From assembly GCA_016210055.1 (NCBI GenBank), contig JACQUZ010000103.1, positions 20,644-84,643 of the forward strand: a stretch of DNA of 64,000 nucleotides. The letters are read 5' to 3'. This document shows, one piece after another, positions 19,209 to 27,319 of this stretch. Origin of the DNA: Deltaproteobacteria bacterium (GTDB taxonomy: Bacteria; Myxococcota_A; Polyangia; Haliangiales; SHYZ01). The position numbers were made by a program, and so were the translations under genes. A model generated the notes under the pieces. That model searched no databases. It saw nothing but the letters and a program-made list of their open reading frames with translations, and had not been told where the DNA came from. How positions within the stretch are numbered: the first letter of the stretch is position 1; each line of letters opens with the position of its first letter.

Positions 19209-20048
19209 TTGCGACGAGGAGTGCACAGGCTGCTGTCAGCACTCGTGTTCCTGAGTGCGCTGAGCGCGCTGAGCCCGGGTAGAGCTCTCGGAGAGACGTC
19301 CGTCCCCAAGCCCCTGCAGGGAATTGACATCGTCGAGAAGCCGGGCTCGAGATTGCCCCTTGACCTCTCGCTGCGCGATCAGTCGGGCCAAGTCGTGTCG
19401 CTGGGCAGCTATTTCGGGGAAAAGCCGGTTGTCCTCGTTCTCGCCTATTACCAATGCCCCATGCTTTGCACGCTCGTCCTAAATGGCGTGACCGAGGGGC
19501 TCAAGGGACTGGCGTGGGCGGCTGGAAACGAATTCCGAGTGCTCACCGTGAGCATTGACCCGCGCGATAGCGCGTCGCTGGCCCGCGAGAAGCGCCAGAA
19601 CTACTTGGCGGCGTACGGGCGTCCCGTTTCAGAGAAGGGCTGGGACTTCTTGACAGGTGACGAAGGGACGGTGCGGGCGTTGGCTGAATCCGTTGGCTTT
19701 GGCTACCGCTGGGACGGGGAGACGAAGCAATTTGCCCACGCTGCTGGCCTGTTTGTCCTTACCCCAGATGGGCGGCTTTCGCGCACCCTCTACGGTGTTC
19801 GCTTCAAGTCAAGCGACCTGCGCTTGGCGCTCCTCGAGGCCTCGCAGGGAAAACTCGGATCAGCATGGGAGCGCGTCATCCTATTCTGTTTTCACTATGA
19901 CCCCAGTGCGCGTGGCTATGTCCTGGCCACCACCCGGATCGTGAAGGCCTCGGGAGTCCTCACGATTCTCATTCTTGGCGGTTTTCTTCTCCGGCTATGG
20001 CGCAGGGAGCGGAGACAGGCCACTGGATCCCCGGAGCATGGACAATGA
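19209..20048 (+). CDS. SCO1/SenC copper chaperone for oxidase assembly
   Basis: 279 residues. A signal peptide (cleavage after ALG) is followed by a thioredoxin-like domain with the copper motif CPMLC (Cys83, Cys87) and the third ligand histidine in FAHAAG. A C-terminal hydrophobic helix (ASGVLTILILGGFLLRL, about 245-262) ends in a basic stretch. SCO proteins load the CuA site of the CoxB subunit, whose gene follows with an ATGA overlap. The start is a TTG at 19209 with GAGGT upstream, an unusual codon for this cluster. The C-terminal anchor, in addition to an export signal, is seen in some bacterial SCO proteins. Confidence 0.92.
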   Translation: MRRGVHRLLSALVFLSALSALSPGRALGETSVPKPLQGIDIVEKPGSRLPLDLSLRDQSGQVVSLGSYFGEKPVVLVLAYYQCPMLCTLVLNGVTEGLKGLAWAAGNEFRVLTVSIDPRDSASLAREKRQNYLAAYGRPVSEKGWDFLTGDEGTVRALAESVGFGYRWDGETKQFAHAAGLFVLTPDGRLSRTLYGVRFKSSDLRLALLEASQGKLGSAWERVILFCFHYDPSARGYVLATTRIVKASGVLTILILGGFLLRLWRRERRQATGSPEHGQ

Positions 20049-21007
20049 GCGCATTTGAACCGAAAAAAGTGCCGCCAGTAGAGATCGATTCGTTCTGGCT
20101 CCCCAAGCAGGCATCCACCCTAGCCAAGGATATTGACGCGGGATGGGACGCGGCCATGCTCGTGTCCATCATCTTCTTCGTGCTTGTGGTGGGGCTAGCC
20201 GCGTACTTCTTGGTAAGGTACAAGCGGCGCAGCGCCTCAGACGTTACAAGTGAGGTCGACCATTCGACCAAGCTCGAGCTCACCTGGAGCGTGATCCCGC
20301 TGGGAATCGTGATCGCGCTGTTTTTCATTGGGCTCAAGGGGTATGTCAACGCGGCCGTTGCACCGGCCGAGGCCTATGAAATCAACGTGACCGCTGCCCA
20401 GTGGAGCTGGTCGTTTTCTTACCCCAACGGGACGATCTCCGACGAGCTCCACGTGCCCAAGGGACGCCCGGTGCGGCTCATCATGAGCTCAACCGATGTC
20501 GTGCATAGCTTCTACATCCCCGAGTTCCGCGTGAAGTCCGACATTATTCCCGGCCAGTACACGACCGTGTGGTTCGAGGCCACGGAGGCCAAGGAAACGA
20601 CCCTGTTCTGCACTGAATACTGCGGGAAGGCCCACTCGAACATGCTCGCCAAGGTGGTGATCGACGAGGAAGAGAAGTTCAACGAGTGGGTGGAATCGGG
20701 GGGCGGCACCAAGGAGGTCTCGCCTGCTGAGCTAGGCAAGTCGCTGCATGAGAGCCGGTGCGCGCCCTGTCACACCATCGACGGCACGAGGACCATCGGG
20801 CCTTCGTTTAAAGGGCTATTCGGCCGTGAAGAGGCCCTGGCCGACGGATCTAAGGTAATGGTAGATGAGAATTATCTTCGCGAGAGCATCCTGGAGCCGA
20901 CCAAGAAGGTGGTGCAAGGCTACCCAGCGGCCATGCCCACGTTTTCCGGGATGCTAACGGACAAGCAAATCGACGCTCTCATCGCGTTCATCAAAACCCT
21001 GAAGTAA
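20045..21007 (+). CDS. coxB: Cytochrome c oxidase subunit II with fused cytochrome c domain (caa3 type)
   Basis: 320 residues. Two membrane helices (about 37-57 and 82-98) precede the cupredoxin CuA domain, whose ligands are visible: His154, Cys189, Cys193, His197, Met200 (motif [12 protein letters not shown]). A C-terminal cytochrome c domain carries CAPCH at 239-243 and a distal Met in AAMPTF. The fused haem domain defines a caa3 oxidase and would accept electrons from ActE. ATG 20045 overlaps the SCO1 stop. No lipobox is evident at the N-terminus. Confidence 0.95.
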   Translation: MSAFEPKKVPPVEIDSFWLPKQASTLAKDIDAGWDAAMLVSIIFFVLVVGLAAYFLVRYKRRSASDVTSEVDHSTKLELTWSVIPLGIVIALFFIGLKGYVNAAVAPAEAYEINVTAAQWSWSFSYPNGTISDELHVPKGRPVRLIMSSTDVVHSFYIPEFRVKSDIIPGQYTTVWFEATEAKETTLFCTEYCGKAHSNMLAKVVIDEEEKFNEWVESGGGTKEVSPAELGKSLHESRCAPCHTIDGTRTIGPSFKGLFGREEALADGSKVMVDENYLRESILEPTKKVVQGYPAAMPTFSGMLTDKQIDALIAFIKTLK

Positions 21008-21042
21008 GAAAGCCGATTACGCCGATTACGGACGGAAAAACC

Positions 21043-22680
21043 ATGTCGCAGAGCATGCTAGCAGACGCGCCACAACCAGAATTCCTTCCGCCGAGGGAGT
21101 CTAGCTACCTCACCGCGTATCGAGGAATCACGTCGTGGCTCACCACGCTCGATCACAAGCGGATCGGGCTCATGTACCTTGGGAGCACCTTCGCGGCATT
21201 CCTGGTCGGGGGCCTGCTCGCGCTGCTCGTGCGCCTGGAGCTCTTGCATCCTGGCCAGCAGTTCATGAGCGCCGAGCTTTACAACCAGGCGTTCACGCTG
21301 CACGGCGCGATCATGGTGTTCCTCTTCATTATTCCAAGCATCCCAGGCGCGATTGGCAACTTCATCCTGCCCATGATGCTGGGGGCCAAGGACGTGGCGT
21401 TTCCCCGTCTCAACTTGATGAGCCTCTACTTGTACTGGATCGGGGCGGCGTTCAGCATCGCGGCGATCGTGCTGGGTGGATTCGACACGGGGTGGACTTT
21501 CTACGTCCCCTATTCCGTGAAGACGAGCGGTGCCGTCATTGCGGTCACTTTAGGCGTCTTCGTTATCGGATTCTCGAGCATCCTGACGGGCCTCAACTTT
21601 ATCGTGACCATCCACAAGCTGCGCGCGCCGGGGATGGGTTTTTACAAGATGCCGCTCCTCCTCTGGGCGCTCTACTCCAGCAGCGTGGTGCAGATCCTCG
21701 CGACCCCGGTGCTGGCCATCACGCTCCTTCTGCTCGTGTTCGAGCGTGCCTTCCACGTAGGCATTTTCGACCCGGCCCTTGGCGGCGACGCGGTCCTCTT
21801 CCAGCACTTCTTTTGGTTCTACAGCCACCCCGCCGTGTACATCATGATCCTGCCGGGGATGGGCATGATCAACGAAATCATCTCGGTTCACGCGCGCCGC
21901 AAGATCTATGGCTACAAGATGATCGCTTACTCGAGCGTGGCGATCGCCCTCATCGGCTTCCTCGTGTGGGGACACCACATGTTCGTGGCGGGACAGAGCG
22001 AGCTAGCATCCACGATCTTTTCGGCTCTGACGTTCCTCGTCGCGATTCCGTCTGGGATAAAGGTCTTCAACTGGGTGGCGACCCTGTGGCGAAGCTCCAT
22101 TGCCTACACGACGCCCATGTTTTTTGCGCTCTCCTTCCTCTTCCTATTCGTGATCGGGGGCTTGACCGGCGTCTTCTTGGGGATGCTCGGCGTGAACATG
22201 CACCTCCACGACACGTATTTCGTGGTGGCCCACTTCCATTACACCATGATGGGAGGGACGGTTATCGCGTTCCTTGGCGGCCTGTTCCACTGGTGGCCCA
22301 AGATGACGGGCCGGATGTACTCCGAGAGGCTTGGCAAGATCTCCTGCCTGCTCATTTTCATTGGCTTCAACATGACCTTCTTCTCGCAGTTTATTCTCGG
22401 AAGCCGTGGGATGCCGCGGCGCTACTACAACTACCTCGACCAGTACCAACCTCTCCACGCGTTCTCCACGTTTGGTTCATGGGTCCTCGGGGCCGGCTTC
22501 CTGGTCATGATCTACGCGTTGTTGATTTCGCTGAAGAACGGTGCAAGAGCGCCAGCCAATCCATGGGGCGGAATGAGCCTCGAGTGGAAGACCTCATCGC
22601 CGCCTCCGCCAGACAACTTCCACGAAACGCCGGCCATTGTGCATGGGCCGTATGACTTCAACGCGGGGGTGGCCAAGTGA
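21043..22680 (+). CDS. coxA: Cytochrome c oxidase subunit I, A2-type
   Basis: 545 residues, about 12 helices. Low-spin haem ligands His87 and His399, CuB ligands His262, His311, His312, haem a3 ligand His397 and the His-Tyr crosslink HPAVY (Tyr266) are present, as is the K-channel lysine in IPSGIK. The D-channel glutamate of A1 oxidases is replaced by the Tyr-Ser motif (FYSHPAVY, Tyr260-Ser261), which defines the A2 class seen in Rhodothermus-like caa3 enzymes. It reduces oxygen and pumps protons. The stop overlaps coxC by four bases. The 35-base gap before it contains a tandem nonamer, GCCGATTAC twice. Confidence 0.96.
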   Translation: MSQSMLADAPQPEFLPPRESSYLTAYRGITSWLTTLDHKRIGLMYLGSTFAAFLVGGLLALLVRLELLHPGQQFMSAELYNQAFTLHGAIMVFLFIIPSIPGAIGNFILPMMLGAKDVAFPRLNLMSLYLYWIGAAFSIAAIVLGGFDTGWTFYVPYSVKTSGAVIAVTLGVFVIGFSSILTGLNFIVTIHKLRAPGMGFYKMPLLLWALYSSSVVQILATPVLAITLLLLVFERAFHVGIFDPALGGDAVLFQHFFWFYSHPAVYIMILPGMGMINEIISVHARRKIYGYKMIAYSSVAIALIGFLVWGHHMFVAGQSELASTIFSALTFLVAIPSGIKVFNWVATLWRSSIAYTTPMFFALSFLFLFVIGGLTGVFLGMLGVNMHLHDTYFVVAHFHYTMMGGTVIAFLGGLFHWWPKMTGRMYSERLGKISCLLIFIGFNMTFFSQFILGSRGMPRRYYNYLDQYQPLHAFSTFGSWVLGAGFLVMIYALLISLKNGARAPANPWGGMSLEWKTSSPPPPDNFHETPAIVHGPYDFNAGVAK

Positions 22681-23366
22681 GCTCGCACGGTGTTGCCCAC
22701 GAAGGGCGTGGTGCCCATGACGCGGGCGCAGGCTCGCCACAGTTTCAAGTCGCGCACCACTTCGACTCTCCCGAGACCCAATTTGCTTCGGGTCGGATGG
22801 GGACCTGGCTCTTCCTGGTGACGGAGATCCTCTTCTTCGGCGGCCTATTCTGCGCCTTCTTCATCTATCGAAGCTGGTACCTCGACGCCTTCGTCGAGGG
22901 GCACAAGCACTTGGATAAGGTCATGGGCGCCGTCAACACGATGGTGCTCATCTTGTCGAGCCTCACGATGGCGCTGGCAGTTCGCGCCTCGCAGCTCTCC
23001 AAGAAGCAGCAGGCATTTCATTTCCTGCTTGCCACCTTCGTCCTGGCGGCCGTCTTCCTCGTTATCAAGTATCTAGAGTACAGCCACAAGGTTCATGACG
23101 GTTTGCTCCCTGGCAAGTACTTCACTGGGCAGGGATTCCAGCACGCGGAAGCGAGCATCTTCTTTGCGCTCTACTTCGTCATGACGGGTATCCACGGCCT
23201 CCACGTGGTCGTCGGGATGGGACTCATCCTTTGGCTCTTGATTCGTAATCAAAAAGGCCATTTCTCGAGCCGATACCATGCTCCCGTCGAAAACGTGGGG
23301 CTCTACTGGCACCTGGTGGACATGATCTGGATTTACCTCTTTCCATTGCTTTACCTGGTCGGGTGA
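22677..23366 (+). CDS. coxC: Cytochrome c oxidase subunit III
   Basis: 229 residues starting with GTG inside the coxA stop (GTGA). Five helices, with hallmark segments [19 protein letters not shown] and [20 protein letters not shown], and the terminal [17 protein letters not shown]. The five-helix short form is typical for caa3 enzymes. The subunit stabilises CoxA. The first 35 residues are His/Gly-rich and unlike most homologues. Confidence 0.94.
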   Translation: MSSHGVAHEGRGAHDAGAGSPQFQVAHHFDSPETQFASGRMGTWLFLVTEILFFGGLFCAFFIYRSWYLDAFVEGHKHLDKVMGAVNTMVLILSSLTMALAVRASQLSKKQQAFHFLLATFVLAAVFLVIKYLEYSHKVHDGLLPGKYFTGQGFQHAEASIFFALYFVMTGIHGLHVVVGMGLILWLLIRNQKGHFSSRYHAPVENVGLYWHLVDMIWIYLFPLLYLVG

Positions 23367-23378
23367 CCGGAGGCTGTG

Positions 23379-23801
23379 ATGACACATCAAGGATCTCACG
23401 CGGGGAACGGGCAAGATCACGTCTCGCACGTACTTCCGACAAAAGCCTACTTGAAGACGTGGTTGGCCCTGGTTGTTCTGACCGCGATAACCGTGGCGGT
23501 GAGTTACCTGAGCTTTGGCACGTTCAACCTGGTCATCGCCCTCCTCATCGCGACGATCAAGGCGACGGTGGTCGGGGCGGTCTTCATGCACCTTTTCTTT
23601 GACCACAAGTTCCATTCCCTAATTTTCGCCAGCTCGATCATCTTTCTCGGGATTTTTATTGGATTCACCATGAGCGACACCGAGGCGCGAGGGCGAGCGG
23701 AGAGGATTGAGCGGGAGCGGCCGGCGGATGTCTCGAAGCCTTTCTCGGGGACTCGCAGTGAGGCCGCCCAAAAAGCAGCTCACGCTCCGTCCGCACGCTG
23801 A
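23379..23801 (+). CDS. coxD: Cytochrome c oxidase subunit IV
   Basis: 140 residues with three helices; the KATVVGAVFMHLFFDHKF segment is the signature of prokaryotic COX4-type subunits. ATG 23379 has GGAGG six bases upstream. A hydrophilic tail of about 40 residues (TMSDTEARGRAERIERE onward) extends beyond usual family length. It is the last gene of the oxidase set. I see no convincing terminator in the 89 bases that follow. Confidence 0.88.
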   Translation: MTHQGSHAGNGQDHVSHVLPTKAYLKTWLALVVLTAITVAVSYLSFGTFNLVIALLIATIKATVVGAVFMHLFFDHKFHSLIFASSIIFLGIFIGFTMSDTEARGRAERIERERPADVSKPFSGTRSEAAQKAAHAPSAR

Positions 23802-23890
23802 TCGCCTCGCGCACCTGACCTTCGCCCTGGGGCAGCCTTCCTGTTGGGACGCGAACTGGATGCCATGAAGGCGCGCTAGAATGGCGACCC

Positions 23891-24685
23891 ATGTCCATGC
23901 TCCGCGTTCCGCATCTCAAGAGATACCGGCCTGGCGCTGAGAACGACATCGCGCCCCCTTCCCAGGAAGCCCTCTCGTTTTCCTTCAAGTGGTTCGCTGC
24001 TCTCGACGCGTACCACCGCTACCGGATCGAGGGGCTCGAGCACGTCCCTCGCTCGGGACCCGGGCTCATCGTGAGCCACCACAGCTATATCGTCATCGAC
24101 ACGATGCTTCTCTTCCGCCGGATCTACCTCCGCGACGGCCGCATTCCTCGGTCCCTCACCGACCACGCCATGTTCAAGATTCCAGTGATCAGGGATCTCT
24201 TTTACACGTGGGGCGTTCTCGACGGGACCCCGGAAAATGGTCTCCGAGTGCTCGCTGATGGGCAATTGGCCCTCGTGATGCCCGGCGGTGGGCTCGAGTG
24301 GTCGCGGCCTTCGACCCAGGCGCAGAGTCTTCGCTGGGGGGAACACCGAGGCTACGCCCGTCTCGCGATTCGCGCCGGAGTGCCGATTATCCCGACCGCG
24401 TGCCCATCTGCCGACCACCTCTACATCGTTCCCTTTGACGCCTGGAAGGTCGCCAAGACCTTGGAGCAGTGGCTCGGCATGCACCGAATTCCGCCGATGC
24501 CTATTGGCTTCGGCCTCGGGCCTTTGCCATTTCCGGTTCGCCTCACCCAATACGTGGCTCCCCCCATCCTTCCCGACGTGTCCCCCGAGGCGGCTGATGA
24601 TGAGGTGGCGGTGAAACGACTCGACGACAGGGTTCGTGAGGCCATCACCGAGTTGCTCCACCGGCGATCGCCGGCGGGCAGCTGA
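23891..24685 (+). CDS. Membrane-associated acyltransferase, MGAT/PlsC-like
   Basis: 264 residues. The motif HSYIVID (H-x5-D) and, about 70 residues on, MPGGGLE correspond to the HGxxPxD and PGGxRE blocks of monoacylglycerol/phospholipid acyltransferase-like proteins. The spacing differs from classical PlsC, which has H-x4-D. Other blocks: a hydrophobic IPVIRDLFYTWGVL and GYARLAIRAGVPIIP. It should transfer an acyl chain from acyl-CoA or acyl-ACP to a lipid acceptor. A -10-like TAGAAT lies eight bases before the ATG, with no Shine-Dalgarno. It sits between the oxidase and the regBA pair without an obvious functional link. Confidence 0.75.
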   Translation: MSMLRVPHLKRYRPGAENDIAPPSQEALSFSFKWFAALDAYHRYRIEGLEHVPRSGPGLIVSHHSYIVIDTMLLFRRIYLRDGRIPRSLTDHAMFKIPVIRDLFYTWGVLDGTPENGLRVLADGQLALVMPGGGLEWSRPSTQAQSLRWGEHRGYARLAIRAGVPIIPTACPSADHLYIVPFDAWKVAKTLEQWLGMHRIPPMPIGFGLGPLPFPVRLTQYVAPPILPDVSPEAADDEVAVKRLDDRVREAITELLHRRSPAGS

Positions 24686-24714
24686 AGCTCGGAAAGCTCA
24701 ACCGGCGATCGCCG
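24661..24714. repeat. Two palindromic copies of CGGCGATCGCCG around a stop codon
   Basis: The 12-mer CGGCGATCGCCG occurs at 24662-24673 (within a 14-base palindrome) and again at 24703-24714, straddling the end of the acyltransferase gene. Each is self-complementary and the two could pair as a long stem. No T-run follows, so it is not a standard intrinsic terminator. Confidence 0.6.
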
Positions 24715-24719
24715 CCTCA

Positions 24720-24747
24720 TTGCCCGGCGCGGCCAGTGCGGTAGTAT
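24720..24747 (+). promoter_or_regulatory. Candidate promoter of regBA
   Basis: TTGCCC, 16-base spacer, TAGTAT. The predicted start point is about seven bases before the regB ATG (24761), leaving an almost leaderless mRNA with no Shine-Dalgarno. Confidence 0.45.
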
Positions 24748-24760
24748 TTTTCCGCGCTAG

Positions 24761-26041
24761 ATGCGGTTCCTCTTGAAAAAGCGCGCCGTGCACCTCGCCG
24801 GCGCCATGGCTTCACGAGAAGGAACAGCCCATCGCTGGTTGATCATCCTTCGGTGGGTCGCCGTCCTCGGGATGATTTCGACGACGGTCATCGCCGAGCA
24901 CCTGGTGCCAGGACTAAGGACACTCCCTATCTTCGTCGCCATCTCGGCCATCGCCCTTGTCAACCTCGCGTGGTCTCTCGCCGAAAAGACGAGATCGTGG
25001 CGGCCAAGCGTGACGTGGCAGGTAGTCCTGGACGTACTAGCGCTCGTGCCAGTTCTCTGGTACTCGGGCGGGATAAGCAACCCCTTTGCTAGCTTCATTG
25101 CCTTCCAAATCGTGCTCGCAGGCCTCCTTTGCAGCGGACGCGCAACCATGGCCATTGCATCGCTCGCTCTCCTCGTCATCATGGCCCTTTGGCTTGCGCC
25201 ACCTCTCCCACTCGAGACCGCACGGATTGGGGGCTCTGAAGTGCGGAAGATCGGCCATTTCGTGTCGCTCACCGCCCTGAGCACGTTTGTGGGCCTCTTC
25301 GTGCTCGTGTACGCGAAGCAGCTCGGTGAGCTTCGTCAAGAAGGCGCGCGGAACGAGCGGCTCACCATGCTCGGGCGGCTCGTCGGTGGCCTTTCTCACG
25401 AGCTCAACACCCCGCTCGCCACGATACTCCTGGCGAGCAAGGACTTGGTCGCCGCGGGCCGCGAGCTCCAAGCGAGCGAGATCACCCACCTCTCCAAGAC
25501 CATCGCGGAAGAGGCGCAGCGCGCAAGCGATATCATTGGAGTCATGCGAGGGCACGTCCGGCCGGACCAGTTCACAGACACCCTCGAGCTCAAGAGCTTC
25601 GTCACCGATTTCACCCAGAGGGAGCTCGACCGCCTTGGTTTCGATGGGGAACGAGTCATCGTCGCCCAAGAGCCCGTGCATCTCTCGGTGCTCACGGCTG
25701 GCTTGTGCCAAGTCCTCTCGAGCGTGCTCACGAACGCCGTTGAGGCGACGGCTCCTCTTGCCCGCCGCCGCATTGAAGTGGGCGTGACCTTAGGTGACTC
25801 CCAGGTGGAGGTGAGCGTTAGGGACAATGGCCCGGGGATTAGCTCGGAGGTACTATCTCACCTCGGTGAGCCATTTCAGACTACCAAAGGCGGGCAGGGG
25901 GGGATGGGCTTAGGCCTGTACGTGAGCTCCACGCTCGCACGAAGGATGGACGCCCTCTTGCGCGTGGAGAGCCCCGAAGAAGGGGGAACCCTGGTGACGC
26001 TCAGCCTCAAGCGCGCGGCGTCGGTTTTCTCGGTGAGCTAG
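24761..26041 (+). CDS. regB: RegB/PrrB-type redox sensor histidine kinase
   Basis: 426 residues. About six membrane helices (27-190) contain SGGISNPF (residues 102-109), the GGxxNPF-type loop that in RegB proteins lies at the quinone-sensing site. The H-box LSHELNTPLATI (His213) is the RegB version of the dimerisation motif. The ATPase domain has NAVEAT, DNGPGIS and GQGGMGLGL. The redox-active cysteine of Rhodobacter RegB does not appear in the linker here; Cys124 and a Cys in the ATPase domain are the only cysteines I see. RegB phosphorylates RegA when electron flow is low. It is followed three bases later by regA. Confidence 0.88.
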   Translation: MRFLLKKRAVHLAGAMASREGTAHRWLIILRWVAVLGMISTTVIAEHLVPGLRTLPIFVAISAIALVNLAWSLAEKTRSWRPSVTWQVVLDVLALVPVLWYSGGISNPFASFIAFQIVLAGLLCSGRATMAIASLALLVIMALWLAPPLPLETARIGGSEVRKIGHFVSLTALSTFVGLFVLVYAKQLGELRQEGARNERLTMLGRLVGGLSHELNTPLATILLASKDLVAAGRELQASEITHLSKTIAEEAQRASDIIGVMRGHVRPDQFTDTLELKSFVTDFTQRELDRLGFDGERVIVAQEPVHLSVLTAGLCQVLSSVLTNAVEATAPLARRRIEVGVTLGDSQVEVSVRDNGPGISSEVLSHLGEPFQTTKGGQGGMGLGLYVSSTLARRMDALLRVESPEEGGTLVTLSLKRAASVFSVS

Positions 26042-26044
26042 GCC

Positions 26045-26587
26045 ATGCGTTCCGTCAACACCGCATTGCTCGTCGATGATGATGATGCCTTCCGCACCAC
26101 GCTGCAGGGATCCCTCCGGCGCCGAGGAGTGCGCGCCCAGACGGCAGCCACGGTCGAGGAAGGACTGGTTTTGGTCGAGGATGAGCAGGTGGACTTGATC
26201 GTGCTCGACTATCGAATGCCGAGGGGGGACGGCCTGACCGCCTTGTCGCGATATCGGCGCCAATGTCCCGACGCGGCGATCATCATGCTGACCGGTTACG
26301 GCGACATCCCGCTCGCCGTCGCGGCCGTGAAAGAAGGGGCTGACACGCTGCTCAGCAAGCCCGTGGATGCAGACCGCCTGCTTCGGGAGGCCGAGGCGAT
26401 TCGGGGGCGCCCGCGAGCCATCGCGTACCACCTGCCGCTTCCTCAGGGCTCCTACAACCTCGACGAGCTCGAGCGGGAGGCCATCAAGGCGGCGCTCAAG
26501 CAGAGCGGGGGCGTCGTCGCCAATGCCGCCAAGCTCCTCGGGATCGACAGGCGCACCCTGCAGCGCAAGCTCAAGAAGATCGTGTAG
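26045..26587 (+). CDS. regA: RegA/PrrA/ActR-type response regulator
   Basis: 180 residues. The receiver domain has the acidic pocket DDDD (11-14), phosphoacceptor Asp55 in VLDYRMP, switch threonine in MLTGYGD and Lys in LSKPVD. A short linker leads to a Fis-type helix-turn-helix (GGVVANAAKLLGIDRRTLQRKLKK, given here in parts as residues 148-178), close in sequence to the highly conserved RegA HTH. RegA proteins control terminal oxidases, bc complexes and carbon/nitrogen fixation according to redox state. The adjacent act-cox cluster is the likely target. The 3' end overlaps the convergent glycosylase gene by 17 bases. Confidence 0.9.
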   Translation: MRSVNTALLVDDDDAFRTTLQGSLRRRGVRAQTAATVEEGLVLVEDEQVDLIVLDYRMPRGDGLTALSRYRRQCPDAAIIMLTGYGDIPLAVAAVKEGADTLLSKPVDADRLLREAEAIRGRPRAIAYHLPLPQGSYNLDELEREAIKAALKQSGGVVANAAKLLGIDRRTLQRKLKKIV

Positions 26588-27272
26588 TGGATCGGCGCGC
26601 GCGCGCGCGCTGGTGCACCTCATGGCAGTCGCGGCGCAACGGGCACAGGTTGCACGCGGGCTTGCGTGCCGTGCACGTGGTCCTGCCGAGGTCAAGCATG
26701 GCCAGGTTGAAGCGAGCTGGATTTCCAGCAGCCCGCGCCATGGCGAGAGACAATGACCGGATTTCTGGGCAGCGACGTGGGTCCCGGGGCCTTTGCAACC
26801 CGAGGAGCCGGCAGTAGAGTCGAATGGTATTGGAATCGAGGAGCACGTCTGTCAGGCCATGCCCGAACACCCGAACACAGCTCGCGGTGTAGTCCCCGAC
26901 GTGTGGAAGGGACTCGAGGACCGTCTTATCAGACGGCACCACGCCTCCATGCCTCTCGGCGAGGAGCTTGCCTACTTGCTTGAGCGCGACCGAGCGTTTT
27001 CCCGACAGCCCGAGATCCCGAAGCAGGGTTGCCAGGGTGCCGACACGCGCCTCCGCCAATTTCTCTGGCGTGGGGTATCGCAGCATGAGCTCGTCGAACA
27101 CGCCGACCACTTGCCCGGCGGTGGTCTTGCGGAGGAGCATTTCGGCCACGAGGATGGGGTATGGGCTTCGCGTGTTTCGCCACGGATAGCTGTCCTCGAC
27201 GAGCCGGATCGTGTCACGCCAGGCGAGGGCGTTGCGAATGACGCGCGCGGCGCGGCGTGGGAGTGGTCCCAT
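26571..27272 (-). CDS. HhH-GPD DNA glycosylase, MutY/Mig (T:G mismatch) type
   Basis: 233 residues. N-terminal SYPWRNTRSPYPILVAEML is the MutY/Mig entry. The helix-hairpin-helix reads LPHVGDYTAS (about 122-131) with tyrosine at position 128, where endonuclease III has Lys and MutY has Ser. Catalytic Asp146 lies in LLDSNT. A complete 4Fe-4S loop follows: Cys200, 207, 210, 216 (C-x6-C-x2-C-x5-C). The tyrosine plus aspartate pair is that of Mig, a thymine-DNA glycosylase that repairs deaminated 5-methylcytosine. The MutY C-terminal NUDIX-like domain is absent. It is divergent from a C5-cytosine methyltransferase 47 bases away, which supports this role. A few terminal residues are encoded by a (CG)n tract. 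Confidence 0.82.
   Translation of the reverse strand: MGPLPRRAARVIRNALAWRDTIRLVEDSYPWRNTRSPYPILVAEMLLRKTTAGQVVGVFDELMLRYPTPEKLAEARVGTLATLLRDLGLSGKRSVALKQVGKLLAERHGGVVPSDKTVLESLPHVGDYTASCVRVFGHGLTDVLLDSNTIRLYCRLLGLQRPRDPRRCPEIRSLSLAMARAAGNPARFNLAMLDLGRTTCTARKPACNLCPLRRDCHEVHQRARARRSTTRSS
26596..26611. repeat. Short (CG)n tract at the end of the glycosylase gene
   Basis: About eight CG units in a row near 26596-26611, encoding alternating Arg/Ala. Slippage would change the C-terminal tail only, after the Fe-S loop. Confidence 0.6.
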
Positions 27273-27273
27273 G

Positions 27274-27303
27274 TTGACGAGAAAAAAGTGTAGGCCCTAT
27301 CCT
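27274..27303 (+). promoter_or_regulatory. Candidate promoter of the cytosine methyltransferase
   Basis: TTGACG (27274-27279), 18-base spacer, TATCCT (27298-27303). The predicted start is about ten bases before the methyltransferase ATG at 27320. The -35 abuts the glycosylase start codon, and the element overlaps the opposite-strand promoter. Confidence 0.5.
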
Positions 27304-27315
27304 CGATGCGGGCAA
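27287..27315 (-). promoter_or_regulatory. Candidate promoter of the DNA glycosylase, overlapping the methyltransferase promoter
   Basis: On the minus strand TTGCCC (27315-27310), 17-base spacer, TACACT (27292-27287). The predicted start is about seven bases before the glycosylase ATG at 27272. It shares most of its length with the plus-strand promoter, so the two should compete for RNA polymerase. Confidence 0.5.
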
Positions 27316-27319
27316 TCGA

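Noticed and set aside
21135..22655. 506-residue plus-strand frame within coxA
   Set aside because: Frame-shifted shadow of coxA, which has all catalytic ligands in the other frame.
26596..26611. (CG)n tract as a phase-variation switch
   Set aside because: It lies after the Fe-S loop, so slippage would affect only the last residues.
26571..27272. Calling the glycosylase a plain MutY
   Set aside because: Tyr instead of Ser at the catalytic hairpin, no MutY C-terminal domain, and a methyltransferase neighbour favour the Mig type.
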